Source: Mageeibacillus sp. UBA1212 (GTDB lineage: Bacteria; Bacillota; Clostridia; UBA1212). Taken from it: a DNA stretch of 64,000 bases. Both the position numbers and the translations under genes were made by a program. A model generated the notes under the pieces. That model ran no database searches. It worked only from the letters and a program-made list of their open reading frames with translations, and was not told where the DNA came from. Shown in pieces: positions 33,275-42,026 of the stretch. The first letter of the stretch is position 1; each line of letters opens with the position of its first letter. The stretch is taken from contig DBXM01000008.1 of NCBI GenBank assembly GCA_002309655.1, forward strand, positions 24,834 through 88,833, written 5' to 3'.

Positions 33275-34348
33275 GTGAAAAAATCTGAATCCGGAAAAAT
33301 TAAATTGCTGGTGCTATTCGGAGGCCAGTCCACGGAGCATGAAATTTCATGCCTTTCCGCCTATTCCGTGCTAAATAACGTGGACAGGCGCGTTTTCGAA
33401 GTGCGCGTGTGCGGCGTTACAAAGAACGGCGACTGGCAGCCGGTGACCGGCATTCCGCTTGAGGAAATCAAGGACGGGCGCTGGACTTCACGCGTGACTG
33501 AGGGGTCGGGAATGGCTCCCGCACTGGAATGTGTCCGGTGGTGCGACGCGGTCTTCCCGGTGATGCACGGAATTATGGCCGAGGACGGCACGATTCAGGG
33601 CTTTTTTGCGCTGAACAGGAAGCCGTGCGCGGGGCCGGGCGTGCTGGCGTCGGCGGTCTGCATGGACAAGGCGTACACGAAGATCGTTCTGGAGCACGCG
33701 GGTATTCCGCAGGCGAAGGCGGTTATCGTGACTCGCGGCGAGATTGAAAACGGTTTTGACAGCGTGGCTGCGGAGGTCGGTGAAAAGCTGGGCTATCCCT
33801 GCTTCGTGAAGCCTTCCAACTCGGGTTCAAGCGTCGGGGCGTTTAAGGTCGGCGCGCCTTCGGAGCTCGAAAAGTGCCTGCGCGCCGCCGCGGAATTCGA
33901 CAGAAAAGTGCTGGTTGAGGAGTACATCGACGCTCAGGAAGTCGAGTGCGCGGTTCTGGGCAACGAAGATCCGGTGGCGTCCACGCCGGGCGAGATCGTT
34001 TCAGAGAGCGAGTTTTACGACTATGACGACAAGTACATCAACGGGACGAGTTCCACGCGAATTCCCGCCGCGATTCCCGAAGAGGACCGCGAAACTATCA
34101 GGAAGCTTGCCGTGAAGGCGTTCAAGGCGCTGGACTGCGCGGGAATGGCACGCGTCGACTTCTTCCGCGAGAGGAAAACGGGGCGCATTCTTTTGAACGA
34201 GGTGAATACGATTCCGGGCTTTACCGACATCAGCATGTACGGGAAGATGCTCGCGTACGACGGAATTCCGTTCAAAGAGCTTATCACTCGGCTCGTGAAG
34301 CTGGCGATCGAGGACTTCGAGCACAACAAAAGGCATCTGTCGAGATAG
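33275..34348 (+). CDS. ddl: D-alanine--D-alanine ligase
   Basis: An ATP-grasp ligase making the D-Ala-D-Ala dipeptide for peptidoglycan. The product (about 357 residues) has LFGGQSTEHEISCLSAYSVL, HGIMAEDGTIQGFF, YPCFVKPSNSGSSVGAFK, VLVEEYIDAQEVECAVLGN, SEFYDYDDKYINGTS and RILLNEVNTIPGFTDISMYGKML. The Tyr in FYDYDDKY fits an alanine-specific enzyme rather than D-lactate. It starts at GTG 33275 (or TTG 33269), with GAGAAAGG upstream. A tandem 13-bp repeat (ATAAACGGCTGAC) spans the hflX stop just before it. murI follows shortly, giving a small cell-wall cluster. Confidence 0.94.
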   Translation: MKKSESGKIKLLVLFGGQSTEHEISCLSAYSVLNNVDRRVFEVRVCGVTKNGDWQPVTGIPLEEIKDGRWTSRVTEGSGMAPALECVRWCDAVFPVMHGIMAEDGTIQGFFALNRKPCAGPGVLASAVCMDKAYTKIVLEHAGIPQAKAVIVTRGEIENGFDSVAAEVGEKLGYPCFVKPSNSGSSVGAFKVGAPSELEKCLRAAAEFDRKVLVEEYIDAQEVECAVLGNEDPVASTPGEIVSESEFYDYDDKYINGTSSTRIPAAIPEEDRETIRKLAVKAFKALDCAGMARVDFFRERKTGRILLNEVNTIPGFTDISMYGKMLAYDGIPFKELITRLVKLAIEDFEHNKRHLSR

Positions 34349-34383
34349 ATTGATCTCATCTGATTATAGCTTATTTCCGGGAA

Positions 34384-34449
34384 ATTACGGACGCATTTCC
34401 GGAGCATTACGGACGCATTTCCGGAAAATTACGGACGCATTTCCGGAAA
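34384..34449 (+). repeat. Three tandem 22-bp repeats between ddl and murI
   Basis: Three head-to-tail units of 22 bp, at 34384-34405, 34406-34427 and 34428-34449. Each reads ATTACGGACGCATTTCCGGA plus two bases; units 2 and 3 are identical and unit 1 ends GC instead of AA. Each contains the palindromic core TTTCCGGA(AA). There are no spacers, so this is a short variable-number tandem repeat and not a CRISPR array. Confidence 0.9.
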
Positions 34450-34473
34450 ATCTTGCAAAACGCGGAGAAAAAC

Positions 34474-35292
34474 ATGAAGAAAACCGCTTCAAAACCAATC
34501 GGAATATTCGACTCCGGCCTGGGCGGCCTGACGGTTCTTAAAGAGATCAGGAAGCTTCTGCCCGGCGAGGACCTTATTTATTTCGGCGACAGCGGAAGGG
34601 CGCCCTACGGCACAAAATCGACCGAAACCGTCAGAAAATGCACCGAATCAGACATCAGACTTCTGCTCTCGAAGGACGTCAAGGCGATCGTCGCGGCGTG
34701 CAATACTGCGGCTGCCTGCAGCGGAAGGGAGTTCCTGGAGTCGTTCGGGGTGCCTGTTGTGGACGTGATCAGGGCGGGTTCCGAAGAGGCCGCGAGGGTC
34801 AGTAAAACCGGCAGAATAGGCGTCATCGGCACGCAGGCCACGATCAGGAGCGGCATTTACGAGACTTCGATCAAATCGCTCCGCGGCGACTGCGTTTTCA
34901 CCGGGAAGGCCTGCCCGCTGTTCGTGCCACTGGTAGAAGAGGGCTGGTGGGACAACGAAATCACCGCCGCGGTCTGCAAAAAATACCTGTCGGGAATCGG
35001 CGACATCGACACGCTCGTTCTGGGCTGCACCCACTACCCTTATCTTGAAAAGGTGATTGCGCGGGAACTCGGCGCCAACGTGACGCTCGTGAACTCCGCG
35101 AAAGCCGTCGCCGCGCAGCTGAAAGACCTTCTTGAGAGGACCGGAATCGCCGGCAAAAAGAAGGGCGGCAAGACTGTTTATTATACGAGCGACAGCGCTG
35201 AAAAATTCGCGGGACTCGCGGAGCTGTTCCTGGGAGGGCTCGACGGCCCGGTGCTGCGGGTCGACCCCGAGGAGTTCATGGGGAAGCAGTGA
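34474..35292 (+). CDS. murI: Glutamate racemase
   Basis: MurI supplies D-glutamate for peptidoglycan. The 272-residue product has IGIFDSGLGGLTVLKEI, the first catalytic cysteine in VAACNTAAA, the second in LGCTHYPYL, and DSGRAPYGTKS. ATG 34474 follows GGAG by 7 nt; the TTG at 34453 has no ribosome site. It is preceded by the 22-bp tandem repeats. The stop is one nt before the nadE start region, so the two genes are probably coexpressed. Confidence 0.96.
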   Translation: MKKTASKPIGIFDSGLGGLTVLKEIRKLLPGEDLIYFGDSGRAPYGTKSTETVRKCTESDIRLLLSKDVKAIVAACNTAAACSGREFLESFGVPVVDVIRAGSEEAARVSKTGRIGVIGTQATIRSGIYETSIKSLRGDCVFTGKACPLFVPLVEEGWWDNEITAAVCKKYLSGIGDIDTLVLGCTHYPYLEKVIARELGANVTLVNSAKAVAAQLKDLLERTGIAGKKKGGKTVYYTSDSAEKFAGLAELFLGGLDGPVLRVDPEEFMGKQ

Positions 35293-35293
35293 G

Positions 35294-36811
35294 ATGAAGA
35301 TCAGATTTCAGGTGACCGGACCGAGGCTGAATCCGGAAAACTTCGCGGCGGGAAAATTCGATCCGGAACGGACTCCGGACGAAAGTTTTCGCTGCGATTT
35401 TTGCTGCTTTATGAGGTCGGAAAAAGAGGCGTCGGAGGCGGCGGAAAAACTGCGGGAAATATTTCCGGGCGTCGGGTATTTCTACGCCTGCGGGAAATAT
35501 CTGAACTATAGGGCGGACGGATTGTTCCTTGCGCGGGAAATATCGGATATTTCCGGGAAATGCCGGAAAAACGCGGGAAAACGAGGGAAAACGGAAATTT
35601 CGGCGGAAAATCCGGAGGATTTCTGCTATCTCTACGCGCTGATGCGGGCGCGGCAGATTTGGAAAAAAGCCGGTATTTCCGGGAAATGCATTCCTGAGAG
35701 CGAGGCGGGAAACGCCGGGAAATATTTCCCGGACGGCGCGGAAAAAACGCTTGCGGACGTTCTCGAAAGGTCGGAAATTTTGCGAACCGTCGCGGACCTT
35801 TTGATTGCGGATTCGGGCTTCAAAGCGGTTGCGGACGGCGCGGAAGTAGCGTTTTCGGGAGGAGATTTTACCGGAATTCTGGCGAAGATGATTGTGCTTG
35901 CGGAGGCGCGGCGCGAGCTTCCCGAAGGAGGCACAGAACTGTTGATGAAGGCGGTTTCAGAGTACATTGAGGCGGGAACCGGGATTTGTGAAAACACCGG
36001 GGAGGAGATCGGCGTGAATACTGAATTAAAGCGGGAGCCGGAAATTGACATAAAGGCTGTGAAAGACGCGCTCGTGAAATGGATCCGCGAGTTTTTCGAG
36101 GAGAACGGACCGGGCTGCAACGCGGTCGTCGGAATTTCGGGCGGCAAGGATTCGTCTGTTGCGGCGGCGATCTGTGCGGAGGCGCTCGGGAAGGACAGAG
36201 TGATCGGCGTGCTGATGCCCAACGGCGAGCAGCCGGACATCGATTTTTCCTATAAATTGGTAAAAACGCTCGGTATTCGCCACTTCACGGTGAACATTGC
36301 CGATGCGGTGCAGGGGCTTAAAAACGCGGTTCCGGAGGACGTTACCGAGACGAGACAGGCGGCGATCAACCTGCCGCCGCGCATCAGAATGAGCACGCTT
36401 TACTACGTTTCACAGTGTATGAACGGCAGGGTGGTCAACACCTGCAACCTCTCGGAGGACTGGGTCGGCTACTCGACAAGGTACGGCGACGCCGCGGGCG
36501 ACTTCAGCCCGCTTTCACATCTGACTGTAACTGAAGTCAAGGCCCTCGGAAGGCTGCTGGGCCTGCCGCGTGAACTGACCGACAAGGCGCCGTCCGACGG
36601 ACTTTCGGGAAAGACCGACGAGGACAACCTGGGCTTCACCTACGACGTCTTAGACAGGTATATAAGAACAGGGGAGATCGACGACGAAGACACGAAGCGG
36701 CGCATCGACACACTTCACAGGCGCAATCTTTTTAAACTGAAACTAATGCCTTCGTTCGACCCGGGTTTTGCGGAGCACGGGTGCGGCGAAGAAAACGCGC
36801 GAAACATATAA
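35294..36811 (+). CDS. nadE: Ammonia-dependent NAD+ synthetase with long unknown N-terminal region
   Basis: NadE amidates nicotinic-acid adenine dinucleotide to NAD+. The C-terminal about 265 residues are the synthetase: GISGGKDSSVAAAICAEALG (PP-loop at 282-288), NLPPRIRMSTLYYVSQ, NTCNLSEDWVGYSTRYGDAAGDFSPLSHLTVTEV and TYDVLDRYIRTG. The first about 240 residues are neither a CN-hydrolase glutaminase nor any family I recognise; they include CDFCCFM and YFYACGKYLNYRADGLFLAREIS. Inside the frame, GTG 36014 (residue 241) has a strong GGAGG at 36001-36005 with 8-nt spacing, so a separate short NadE could be translated. The N-terminal coding DNA is unusually rich in GGGAAAT/TTTCCGG strings. Confidence 0.88.
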   Translation: MKIRFQVTGPRLNPENFAAGKFDPERTPDESFRCDFCCFMRSEKEASEAAEKLREIFPGVGYFYACGKYLNYRADGLFLAREISDISGKCRKNAGKRGKTEISAENPEDFCYLYALMRARQIWKKAGISGKCIPESEAGNAGKYFPDGAEKTLADVLERSEILRTVADLLIADSGFKAVADGAEVAFSGGDFTGILAKMIVLAEARRELPEGGTELLMKAVSEYIEAGTGICENTGEEIGVNTELKREPEIDIKAVKDALVKWIREFFEENGPGCNAVVGISGGKDSSVAAAICAEALGKDRVIGVLMPNGEQPDIDFSYKLVKTLGIRHFTVNIADAVQGLKNAVPEDVTETRQAAINLPPRIRMSTLYYVSQCMNGRVVNTCNLSEDWVGYSTRYGDAAGDFSPLSHLTVTEVKALGRLLGLPRELTDKAPSDGLSGKTDEDNLGFTYDVLDRYIRTGEIDDEDTKRRIDTLHRRNLFKLKLMPSFDPGFAEHGCGEENARNI

Positions 36812-36861
36812 ATACTCGAGACACGCGGACAAAAACTGAAACGAAAAGAGGCGTGAAGCGG

Positions 36862-38283
36862 TTGAAAACTGTTTTGAATCCCGGTTTGAATCCTGTTATG
36901 GATTCCGGATGCATGCGGGCGGCGGAGCTTATACAAAAGGGGCGGTTCGCGTGCGCGTGCGGGCGTGACCACGGGGCCAACGTTAAAGAGGTCATCATCG
37001 GCAGGGACGCCCTCAGTGCTTTGCCGGGCGTACTGGGCCGGCTCGGGGCCGCCCGCGCTTATATAGTAAGCGACAGAAACACGGAGCGGGCGGCCGGCGG
37101 CCGCGTCGCCGCGATCCTGGACGCGGCCGGGTTCCGGCTCGACAGGTTTGTCTTTGACCGCGGCTTTGTCGAGCCGGACGAGCCGGCAGTGGGGGCCGCC
37201 GTTCTGAACATGTGCGGCGGCCCCGCCTCCGAAGACCCCCTCGCCGCGGGAAAGACGGCAGTGGTGGCGGTCGGCTCGGGGGTCATCAACGACATCTGCA
37301 AAATACTCGCGCACATGACCGGGGCGCCTTTTGTGACGGTCGCGACGGCGCCTTCCATGGACGGTTTCTGTTCGTCAACTTCCTCGGTGCTGAGGGGCGG
37401 CCTTAAGGTTTCGGTCGGGTCGCGCTGCCCGGACGCGGTAGTCGGCGATACGGAGATACTCTGCGCGGCGCCGGAGAATTCGATTCTTGCGGGACTCGGC
37501 GACATGATCGCGAAGTACGTTGCGCTTTTCGAGTGGAAGCTGGGGCATATTGTGACCGGCGAGTATTACTGCGAACTGACCGTAAACCTGATGCGCGAGG
37601 CGCTTGAAAAGGTGGTCTCGAACGCCGCGGGGCTCAAAAACAGGGAACCGGAGGCAATCGAGGCGGTAATGGAGGGGCTGGTGATCTCGGGTATCGCAAT
37701 GGACTATGCGGGAATCAGCAGGCCGGCTTCGGGAATCGAACACTATTTTTCGCATATATGGGACATGCGGGGCGTTTCGTTCGGCACTCCGGTGGCGCTT
37801 CACGGGATCCAGTGCGGAATAGGCACCGTTCTCGCCCTTGAAGGGTACGAAAAGCTTTTCGCGCAAATAGCAAAAATGAACGGTTCCAAGCCGGATTATG
37901 AACGCGCCCGCCGCGTGCACGAAGTTTTTGACGTTCATGAACACGCGAAAAAGATTGCGGCGAGGCTCGGACCGGGCGGCGAAATCATAGCTGAAGACCT
38001 GAAAAACAGACGCCTTTACGACCGCGCGGACACGGAAGAACGGCTGCGGAAAATCGCGGCGAACTACGAACTGATCAAAGCGGAGGCGGAAAAAACGCTT
38101 CCGTCCGCACACCGGGTGGCAGACATGCTTCGCGACGCGGGCGCGCCTGTCAGGCCTTCGGAGATTGGACTTCCCGACGAAGAGATACCGGTTGATTTTG
38201 TAATGACGCGCGACATTCGCGACAAGTATATTCTGTCGTCTTTCGCCTACGATCTGGGGATTAATATCGATTTCGACATTTGA
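36862..38283 (+). CDS. egsA: AraM/EgsA-type sn-glycerol-1-phosphate dehydrogenase
   Basis: An iron-containing-alcohol-dehydrogenase-fold enzyme; characterised AraM/EgsA proteins reduce DHAP to glycerol-1-phosphate. The about 473-residue product has VIIGRDALSALPGVL, VVAVGSGVINDICKILAHMTGAPFVTVATAPSMDGFCSSTSSVL, and the histidine-containing RPASGIEHYFSHIWDM and PVALHGIQCGIGTVL, which hold the metal site. It is longer than usual because of a helical C-terminal extension (from about 370). The start is uncertain: TTG 36862 has AAAGAGG upstream; ATG 36898 is an alternative without a site. Confidence 0.85.
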   Translation: MKTVLNPGLNPVMDSGCMRAAELIQKGRFACACGRDHGANVKEVIIGRDALSALPGVLGRLGAARAYIVSDRNTERAAGGRVAAILDAAGFRLDRFVFDRGFVEPDEPAVGAAVLNMCGGPASEDPLAAGKTAVVAVGSGVINDICKILAHMTGAPFVTVATAPSMDGFCSSTSSVLRGGLKVSVGSRCPDAVVGDTEILCAAPENSILAGLGDMIAKYVALFEWKLGHIVTGEYYCELTVNLMREALEKVVSNAAGLKNREPEAIEAVMEGLVISGIAMDYAGISRPASGIEHYFSHIWDMRGVSFGTPVALHGIQCGIGTVLALEGYEKLFAQIAKMNGSKPDYERARRVHEVFDVHEHAKKIAARLGPGGEIIAEDLKNRRLYDRADTEERLRKIAANYELIKAEAEKTLPSAHRVADMLRDAGAPVRPSEIGLPDEEIPVDFVMTRDIRDKYILSSFAYDLGINIDFDI

Positions 38284-38314
38284 CGGAACAAAAACGAGCA
38301 GGAAGGAGTAACTT

Positions 38315-38891
38315 ATGGACGAACTTCGCGAAGAGCCGGTTGCGGAAAATACGACCGTGAACAAACCTGAGATCATGCGCGAGATTTACGCGCGCGTTTA
38401 CAGGGGCTCGCTTTTCTGCTACGTTCTTTTGATAGCGGGCGGCGCCGTTTTTCTGTCGTTTAAGCCTCTGGCGGGGCTGATCTCCGGCGGCAGGTTCGAC
38501 TCGAAACTGACTGTAATTGAGATCGTTGCAGGCGCCGTCGTAGTGGCGGCGGGAATTCTGGGTCTCGTTTCGATGCTTGCGAACAGAAAAAAAAGAGGCC
38601 TCGAAGGCCTGCGAAGAAGTCAGGAACGTTCACGCCTTCTTTTACAGGGACCGGATCGAGGTCGAAAACGGCGACCGCACGAGCACTCTCAAACTCGCCG
38701 GCCTTGCCAAAACGAAGGAGCTGAAACACTCGTTGCTGTTCTATTTTAAACGCGGGAACACGTCGGAAATATTCTTCGCGGACAAAGAAGGGTTCACGGC
38801 GGAAAAAGCCGTCGAAAAGCTGCGGAGCATTCCTGCGTACAAGTTAAAGTTGAAGCGCAAAAAAGCAAATAACCCGAATACACAAGTATAA
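38315..38891 (+). pseudogene. Two-TM YcxB-like protein interrupted by a +1 frameshift at an A8 run
   Basis: ATG 38315 (GGAAGGAG upstream) opens a frame with two membrane segments (about residues 32-52 and 66-88). At the run of eight A (38587-38594) the continuing homologous-looking sequence moves to the +1 frame: after ANRKK the natural continuation is EASKACEEVRNVHAFFYRDRIEVENGDRT..., ending at 38891. Read through with one A fewer, it is a single 191-residue protein with a C-terminal YcxB-like domain. Possible causes are a sequencing or assembly error, a phase-variable homopolymer, transcriptional slippage or genuine decay. The downstream part keeps a well-conserved look, which argues against old decay. 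Confidence 0.7.
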
Positions 38892-38895
38892 AAAG

Positions 38896-38930
38896 AAATC
38901 CGCCCCGGTCAAGGAGCGGATTTTTGTTTT
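38896..38930 (+). terminator. Rho-independent terminator after the YcxB-like gene
   Basis: AAATCCGC (38896-38903) pairs with GCGGATTT (38916-38923), followed by TTGTTTT. It directly follows the end of the shifted frame, supporting 38891 as the real gene end. Confidence 0.85.
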
Positions 38931-38957
38931 AAGCAGATATTCAAAAGGCCTTGTCCG

Positions 38958-40187
38958 TCAGGCTTTCCCGCCTTCAATGAACCTGGCCATAAGTTTATGC
39001 CCCTCGGGAACGTAAACGCCCGTCAGCCGCGCGAAATTCTCGTCGTACTTCGCGCCCGGGTTCTGCATGAACTTCTGCCTGCTGTCGTAAATAATATAAG
39101 GCACCGCGTCGTGGGTGTGCGTTCTGAGAACGAGCGGGGTGGGGTGGTCGGGAAGAATGAGCATCCTGAAGTCCTCGCCGGCGTCCCGCAGCGCTTTTTC
39201 AATGGGCCCGACAACGCGCGCGTCAATATACTCGATCGAGAGGATCTTTTCGGGAATCTCGTGGCGGTGGCCGCACTCGTCAGGGCCCTCCATGTGAATA
39301 TATACAAAGTCGCCGCCGTCAAGCAGAAATCTCACCGCCGCGTCTGCCTTGCCTTCAAAATTTGTCTTATATGTGCCTGTAGCGCCTTCGACTACGATGC
39401 TCTTCATTCCCGCGCAGATACCGAGCCCGCGCACAAGGTCGACCGCCGACACGACGGCGCCGCGGAGTCCGTACTTTTCATGAAAATCCGAAAGGGAGGG
39501 CCGCCTTCCTTCGCCCCAGGGCCAGATGGAATTCGCAGGTTTAAGACCGCGGGCAACGCGCGCCTTATTGATAGGGTGTTCCGTCAGCAGCTCGTAGCTC
39601 TTTTTCATGCAGGCGAGCAGTTCGTCGCTCATAAAGCCTTTAGGGAGATACCCGGTAATTTGACGCTCGGTAATGTCGTGCGGGGGAGTGCAGAGAAGCT
39701 TCACGCCGGCGGGTACGTTCATGACGATGCAGTGGCGGTAGCTGATTCCCGGATAAAACCTGAACGCGGGCGTGCCGAGCTTTTCGTTAATATACTCGAT
39801 CAGATCCTTCGACTCCGCCGTTGTGATTTCGTCGGAACTGTAGTCAAGCATAGTTTTCTGCTCGTAGGGTTCGTCGTCCGAGAGGCACACCAGGTTGCAG
39901 CGCACCGCGAGATCCTCGTCGCCTAATTTAATGCCCATGCTGACCGCTTCGAGAGGTGAACGCCCGGAATAAAACTTATCCGGGTCGTAGCCCAGCACCG
40001 ACATGTTCGCGATGTCGCTCCCGGGCGGGTTGAGATGGTCGGGAACCGTCTTCACAAGGCCGAGTTCGCCGTACTCGCTCATTCTGTCTATATTGGGTTT
40101 GAAAGCTTTCATAAGCGGGGTGGCGCCGCCGAGCTCCGGAACCGGATAGTCGGCCATTCCGTCCCCCAAAATAACAAGATACTTCAT
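38958..40187 (-). CDS. apgM: Cofactor-independent phosphoglycerate mutase, archaeal (ApgM) type
   Basis: It interconverts 3- and 2-phosphoglycerate with two metal ions (alkaline-phosphatase superfamily). The 409-residue product has MKYLVILGDGMADYPVPELGGATPL, GSDIANMSVLGYDP with the nucleophilic Ser, YIHMEGPDECGHRHE and ILPDHPTPLVLRTHTHDAVPY with the metal-binding D/H residues. This is the ApgM family, distinct from the longer GpmI, and is often found in Clostridia. It is the last gene of the tcdA-MutS-like-apgM minus-strand set, 37 nt after its predecessor. Confidence 0.95.
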   Translation of the reverse strand: MKYLVILGDGMADYPVPELGGATPLMKAFKPNIDRMSEYGELGLVKTVPDHLNPPGSDIANMSVLGYDPDKFYSGRSPLEAVSMGIKLGDEDLAVRCNLVCLSDDEPYEQKTMLDYSSDEITTAESKDLIEYINEKLGTPAFRFYPGISYRHCIVMNVPAGVKLLCTPPHDITERQITGYLPKGFMSDELLACMKKSYELLTEHPINKARVARGLKPANSIWPWGEGRRPSLSDFHEKYGLRGAVVSAVDLVRGLGICAGMKSIVVEGATGTYKTNFEGKADAAVRFLLDGGDFVYIHMEGPDECGHRHEIPEKILSIEYIDARVVGPIEKALRDAGEDFRMLILPDHPTPLVLRTHTHDAVPYIIYDSRQKFMQNPGAKYDENFARLTGVYVPEGHKLMARFIEGGKA

Positions 40188-40224
40188 CGGTTTTTGCCTT
40201 TGTTTAGTGAAAATCTAACGCGGA

Positions 40225-41988
40225 TTAATTGCTTTCGGCAGGCGCTTCTTCCTTGCCACCGGTCTGTTCCTCGTGGGACTGAAGCAGCTGCTCGAAGCTT
40301 ATTCCGTACGTGCGCGCGATATCAAGCGCGAAGCTTCTTCCCTGAGGCGGCATCGGCGTGATCTTGTAGGTGCGCTTGCTTCCGGATTTAAGCTTTTTGA
40401 TTCCCTGTTCGGTCATAACTTCGAGTTCGTGGGACTCGTCGACGCCCGCGACAAGGCTCATCATGTCCGACAGGCCCTCTTCTTTGTTGAGCTCGGGAAT
40501 GTTTTCGGCAAGCTCGTGGATGTGCGTCGCGAAAAGCGCGCGCGCGCCGATTTTACGCAGGTAGCGCATGATCTCGGTCGCGATGAACAGGCACTCCTGG
40601 TGGGAAGTGCTCGACAGCGACTCGTTCATCAGAATCATACTGTACTTGGTCAGCTTGGGAAGGATCTGTTCGAGCCTGACGCACTCCTCGCCGAGACGGC
40701 CTTCGCTGACGGAGTTCTTTTCGAGCTCGGGGAAGTGGGTGAAAATGTTGTCGCACGGACTGATCTCGCCCTGCGTGCCCGCGACGGGAAGACCCGCCTG
40801 GAACATCATCTGCGCAAGTCCGAGCGCGCGCGTAATGGTTGTCTTGCCGCCCTGGTTCGCGCCGGTGAGCACGCCTATGCGCCCCTCTTTGTCGCCCATT
40901 TTGAAATCGTTCGTGACGACGACGTTGTCGAGCTTGTTGATGCCCGTGTCGGACATGACCCTGATTGCGAAGCTCACGTCGTAAATGTCGCGCACGTCAA
41001 ACCTGCGCGCGTCCATGGGCAGCGGGGTCGGAAAGCACATCGGCAGGCCGGCGTTCCTGAGCTTTTTGACAAGGTGACTGCCGCCGATGTAGAACGAGAT
41101 CTCAGGCATTAATTCAAAAAGGAAGGCCGACTCAACTCGCTCGAAGCGGGAGAGGGACTCCGCGAGGTGGCGGAAGGTGTCGCGCATTACGGAACTGAGG
41201 TCGCGCATAATCGCGGCGTCGAGGGTTCCCGCGCTGTTGTCTTTAAGAATCGTATAGAACGTGCCGATGCCGTAGTACCTGTCCTCGTTCGTTTTAGTGC
41301 CGAAAAGATTGGACAGAAGGCCCTTGCGCTTGATCGGTTTTTCGCTCACGGAGAGCAGAACGGACTCGACCGGGTGGAGCTCGTTGTCGAGGTTGATTCC
41401 CAGCGTAACGCTCTGGATGCTTCTTATGTCGTCGCTTAAAACGGGGAGCAGGCGGACGAGCTCGTGATAGGCCGGGTCGGCGGTAATCCCGCTGATGAGT
41501 TCGCGAAGCTTAAGCAGCCCTTCGGAGTCAAACGTGCGCGAAGAGGTGCAGAAAATCCGCTCCAGAACGGTGACGCACTGCACGTAAACTTTAAGAAGCT
41601 CCATTCGCCAGACCGTCTTGCGGACGTCGTCGTCGTGCGCCAGGTTCGTTTTCTCCATGCGCCCGAGCTGCATCGTGAGCGGCAGCAGGTCGGCGTTGGC
41701 CATGATCTCGATCTCCGGGTATTTCAGAAAATCTTTTAAAATCGACTGGCGGTAGAAGATCGTCTTCTCGTCGGTCACCATATCGCTGATCCTGCTTATA
41801 ATATACTCGCGGCCCTCGTTCCTGACCTCCATGCCTTCAAGAATCATGTTTGCGTTGACGTCGCGCTCCATGATGTCCTGGTTGAACAGACGGCCTTCGT
41901 CGGTTTTCATCGCCTGTTCGCGCGCGCGTCCTGCTTCGTAGTCCGGCCACATAAGGCTGAAATGGTGTTTCTGGTAAATCGGGTTCAT
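40225..41988 (-). CDS. MutS-related ATPase without mismatch-binding domain
   Basis: The 587-residue protein has a MutS core/lever region (about 30-340) and a MutS ATPase domain: Walker A GANQGGKTT (376-384), MFQAGLPVAG, SRLGEE-like SEGRLGEECVRLEQIL, a Walker B variant MILMNESLSSTS (N455-E456), and FATHIHELAEN. No N-terminal mismatch-recognition domain and no C-terminal Smr nuclease domain is present, so it is neither MutS nor MutS2. It belongs to the less-studied MutS-like ATPases; its role is unknown. The Asn in place of the usual Walker B Asp seems typical of this group rather than a lesion. Confidence 0.85.
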   Translation of the reverse strand: MNPIYQKHHFSLMWPDYEAGRAREQAMKTDEGRLFNQDIMERDVNANMILEGMEVRNEGREYIISRISDMVTDEKTIFYRQSILKDFLKYPEIEIMANADLLPLTMQLGRMEKTNLAHDDDVRKTVWRMELLKVYVQCVTVLERIFCTSSRTFDSEGLLKLRELISGITADPAYHELVRLLPVLSDDIRSIQSVTLGINLDNELHPVESVLLSVSEKPIKRKGLLSNLFGTKTNEDRYYGIGTFYTILKDNSAGTLDAAIMRDLSSVMRDTFRHLAESLSRFERVESAFLFELMPEISFYIGGSHLVKKLRNAGLPMCFPTPLPMDARRFDVRDIYDVSFAIRVMSDTGINKLDNVVVTNDFKMGDKEGRIGVLTGANQGGKTTITRALGLAQMMFQAGLPVAGTQGEISPCDNIFTHFPELEKNSVSEGRLGEECVRLEQILPKLTKYSMILMNESLSSTSHQECLFIATEIMRYLRKIGARALFATHIHELAENIPELNKEEGLSDMMSLVAGVDESHELEVMTEQGIKKLKSGSKRTYKITPMPPQGRSFALDIARTYGISFEQLLQSHEEQTGGKEEAPAESN

Positions 41989-42026
41989 CCTTTAGCTCCT
42001 TTAAAAATCGGAATCATCTGCGCCGT

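Noticed and set aside
34384..34449. Possible CRISPR array
   Set aside because: The three units are contiguous with no spacers, and no cas gene is in the window.
38587..38594. Canonical -1 programmed frameshift at the A-run
   Set aside because: The needed shift is +1 and the codon phase does not give X-XXY-YYZ; no downstream stem is evident.
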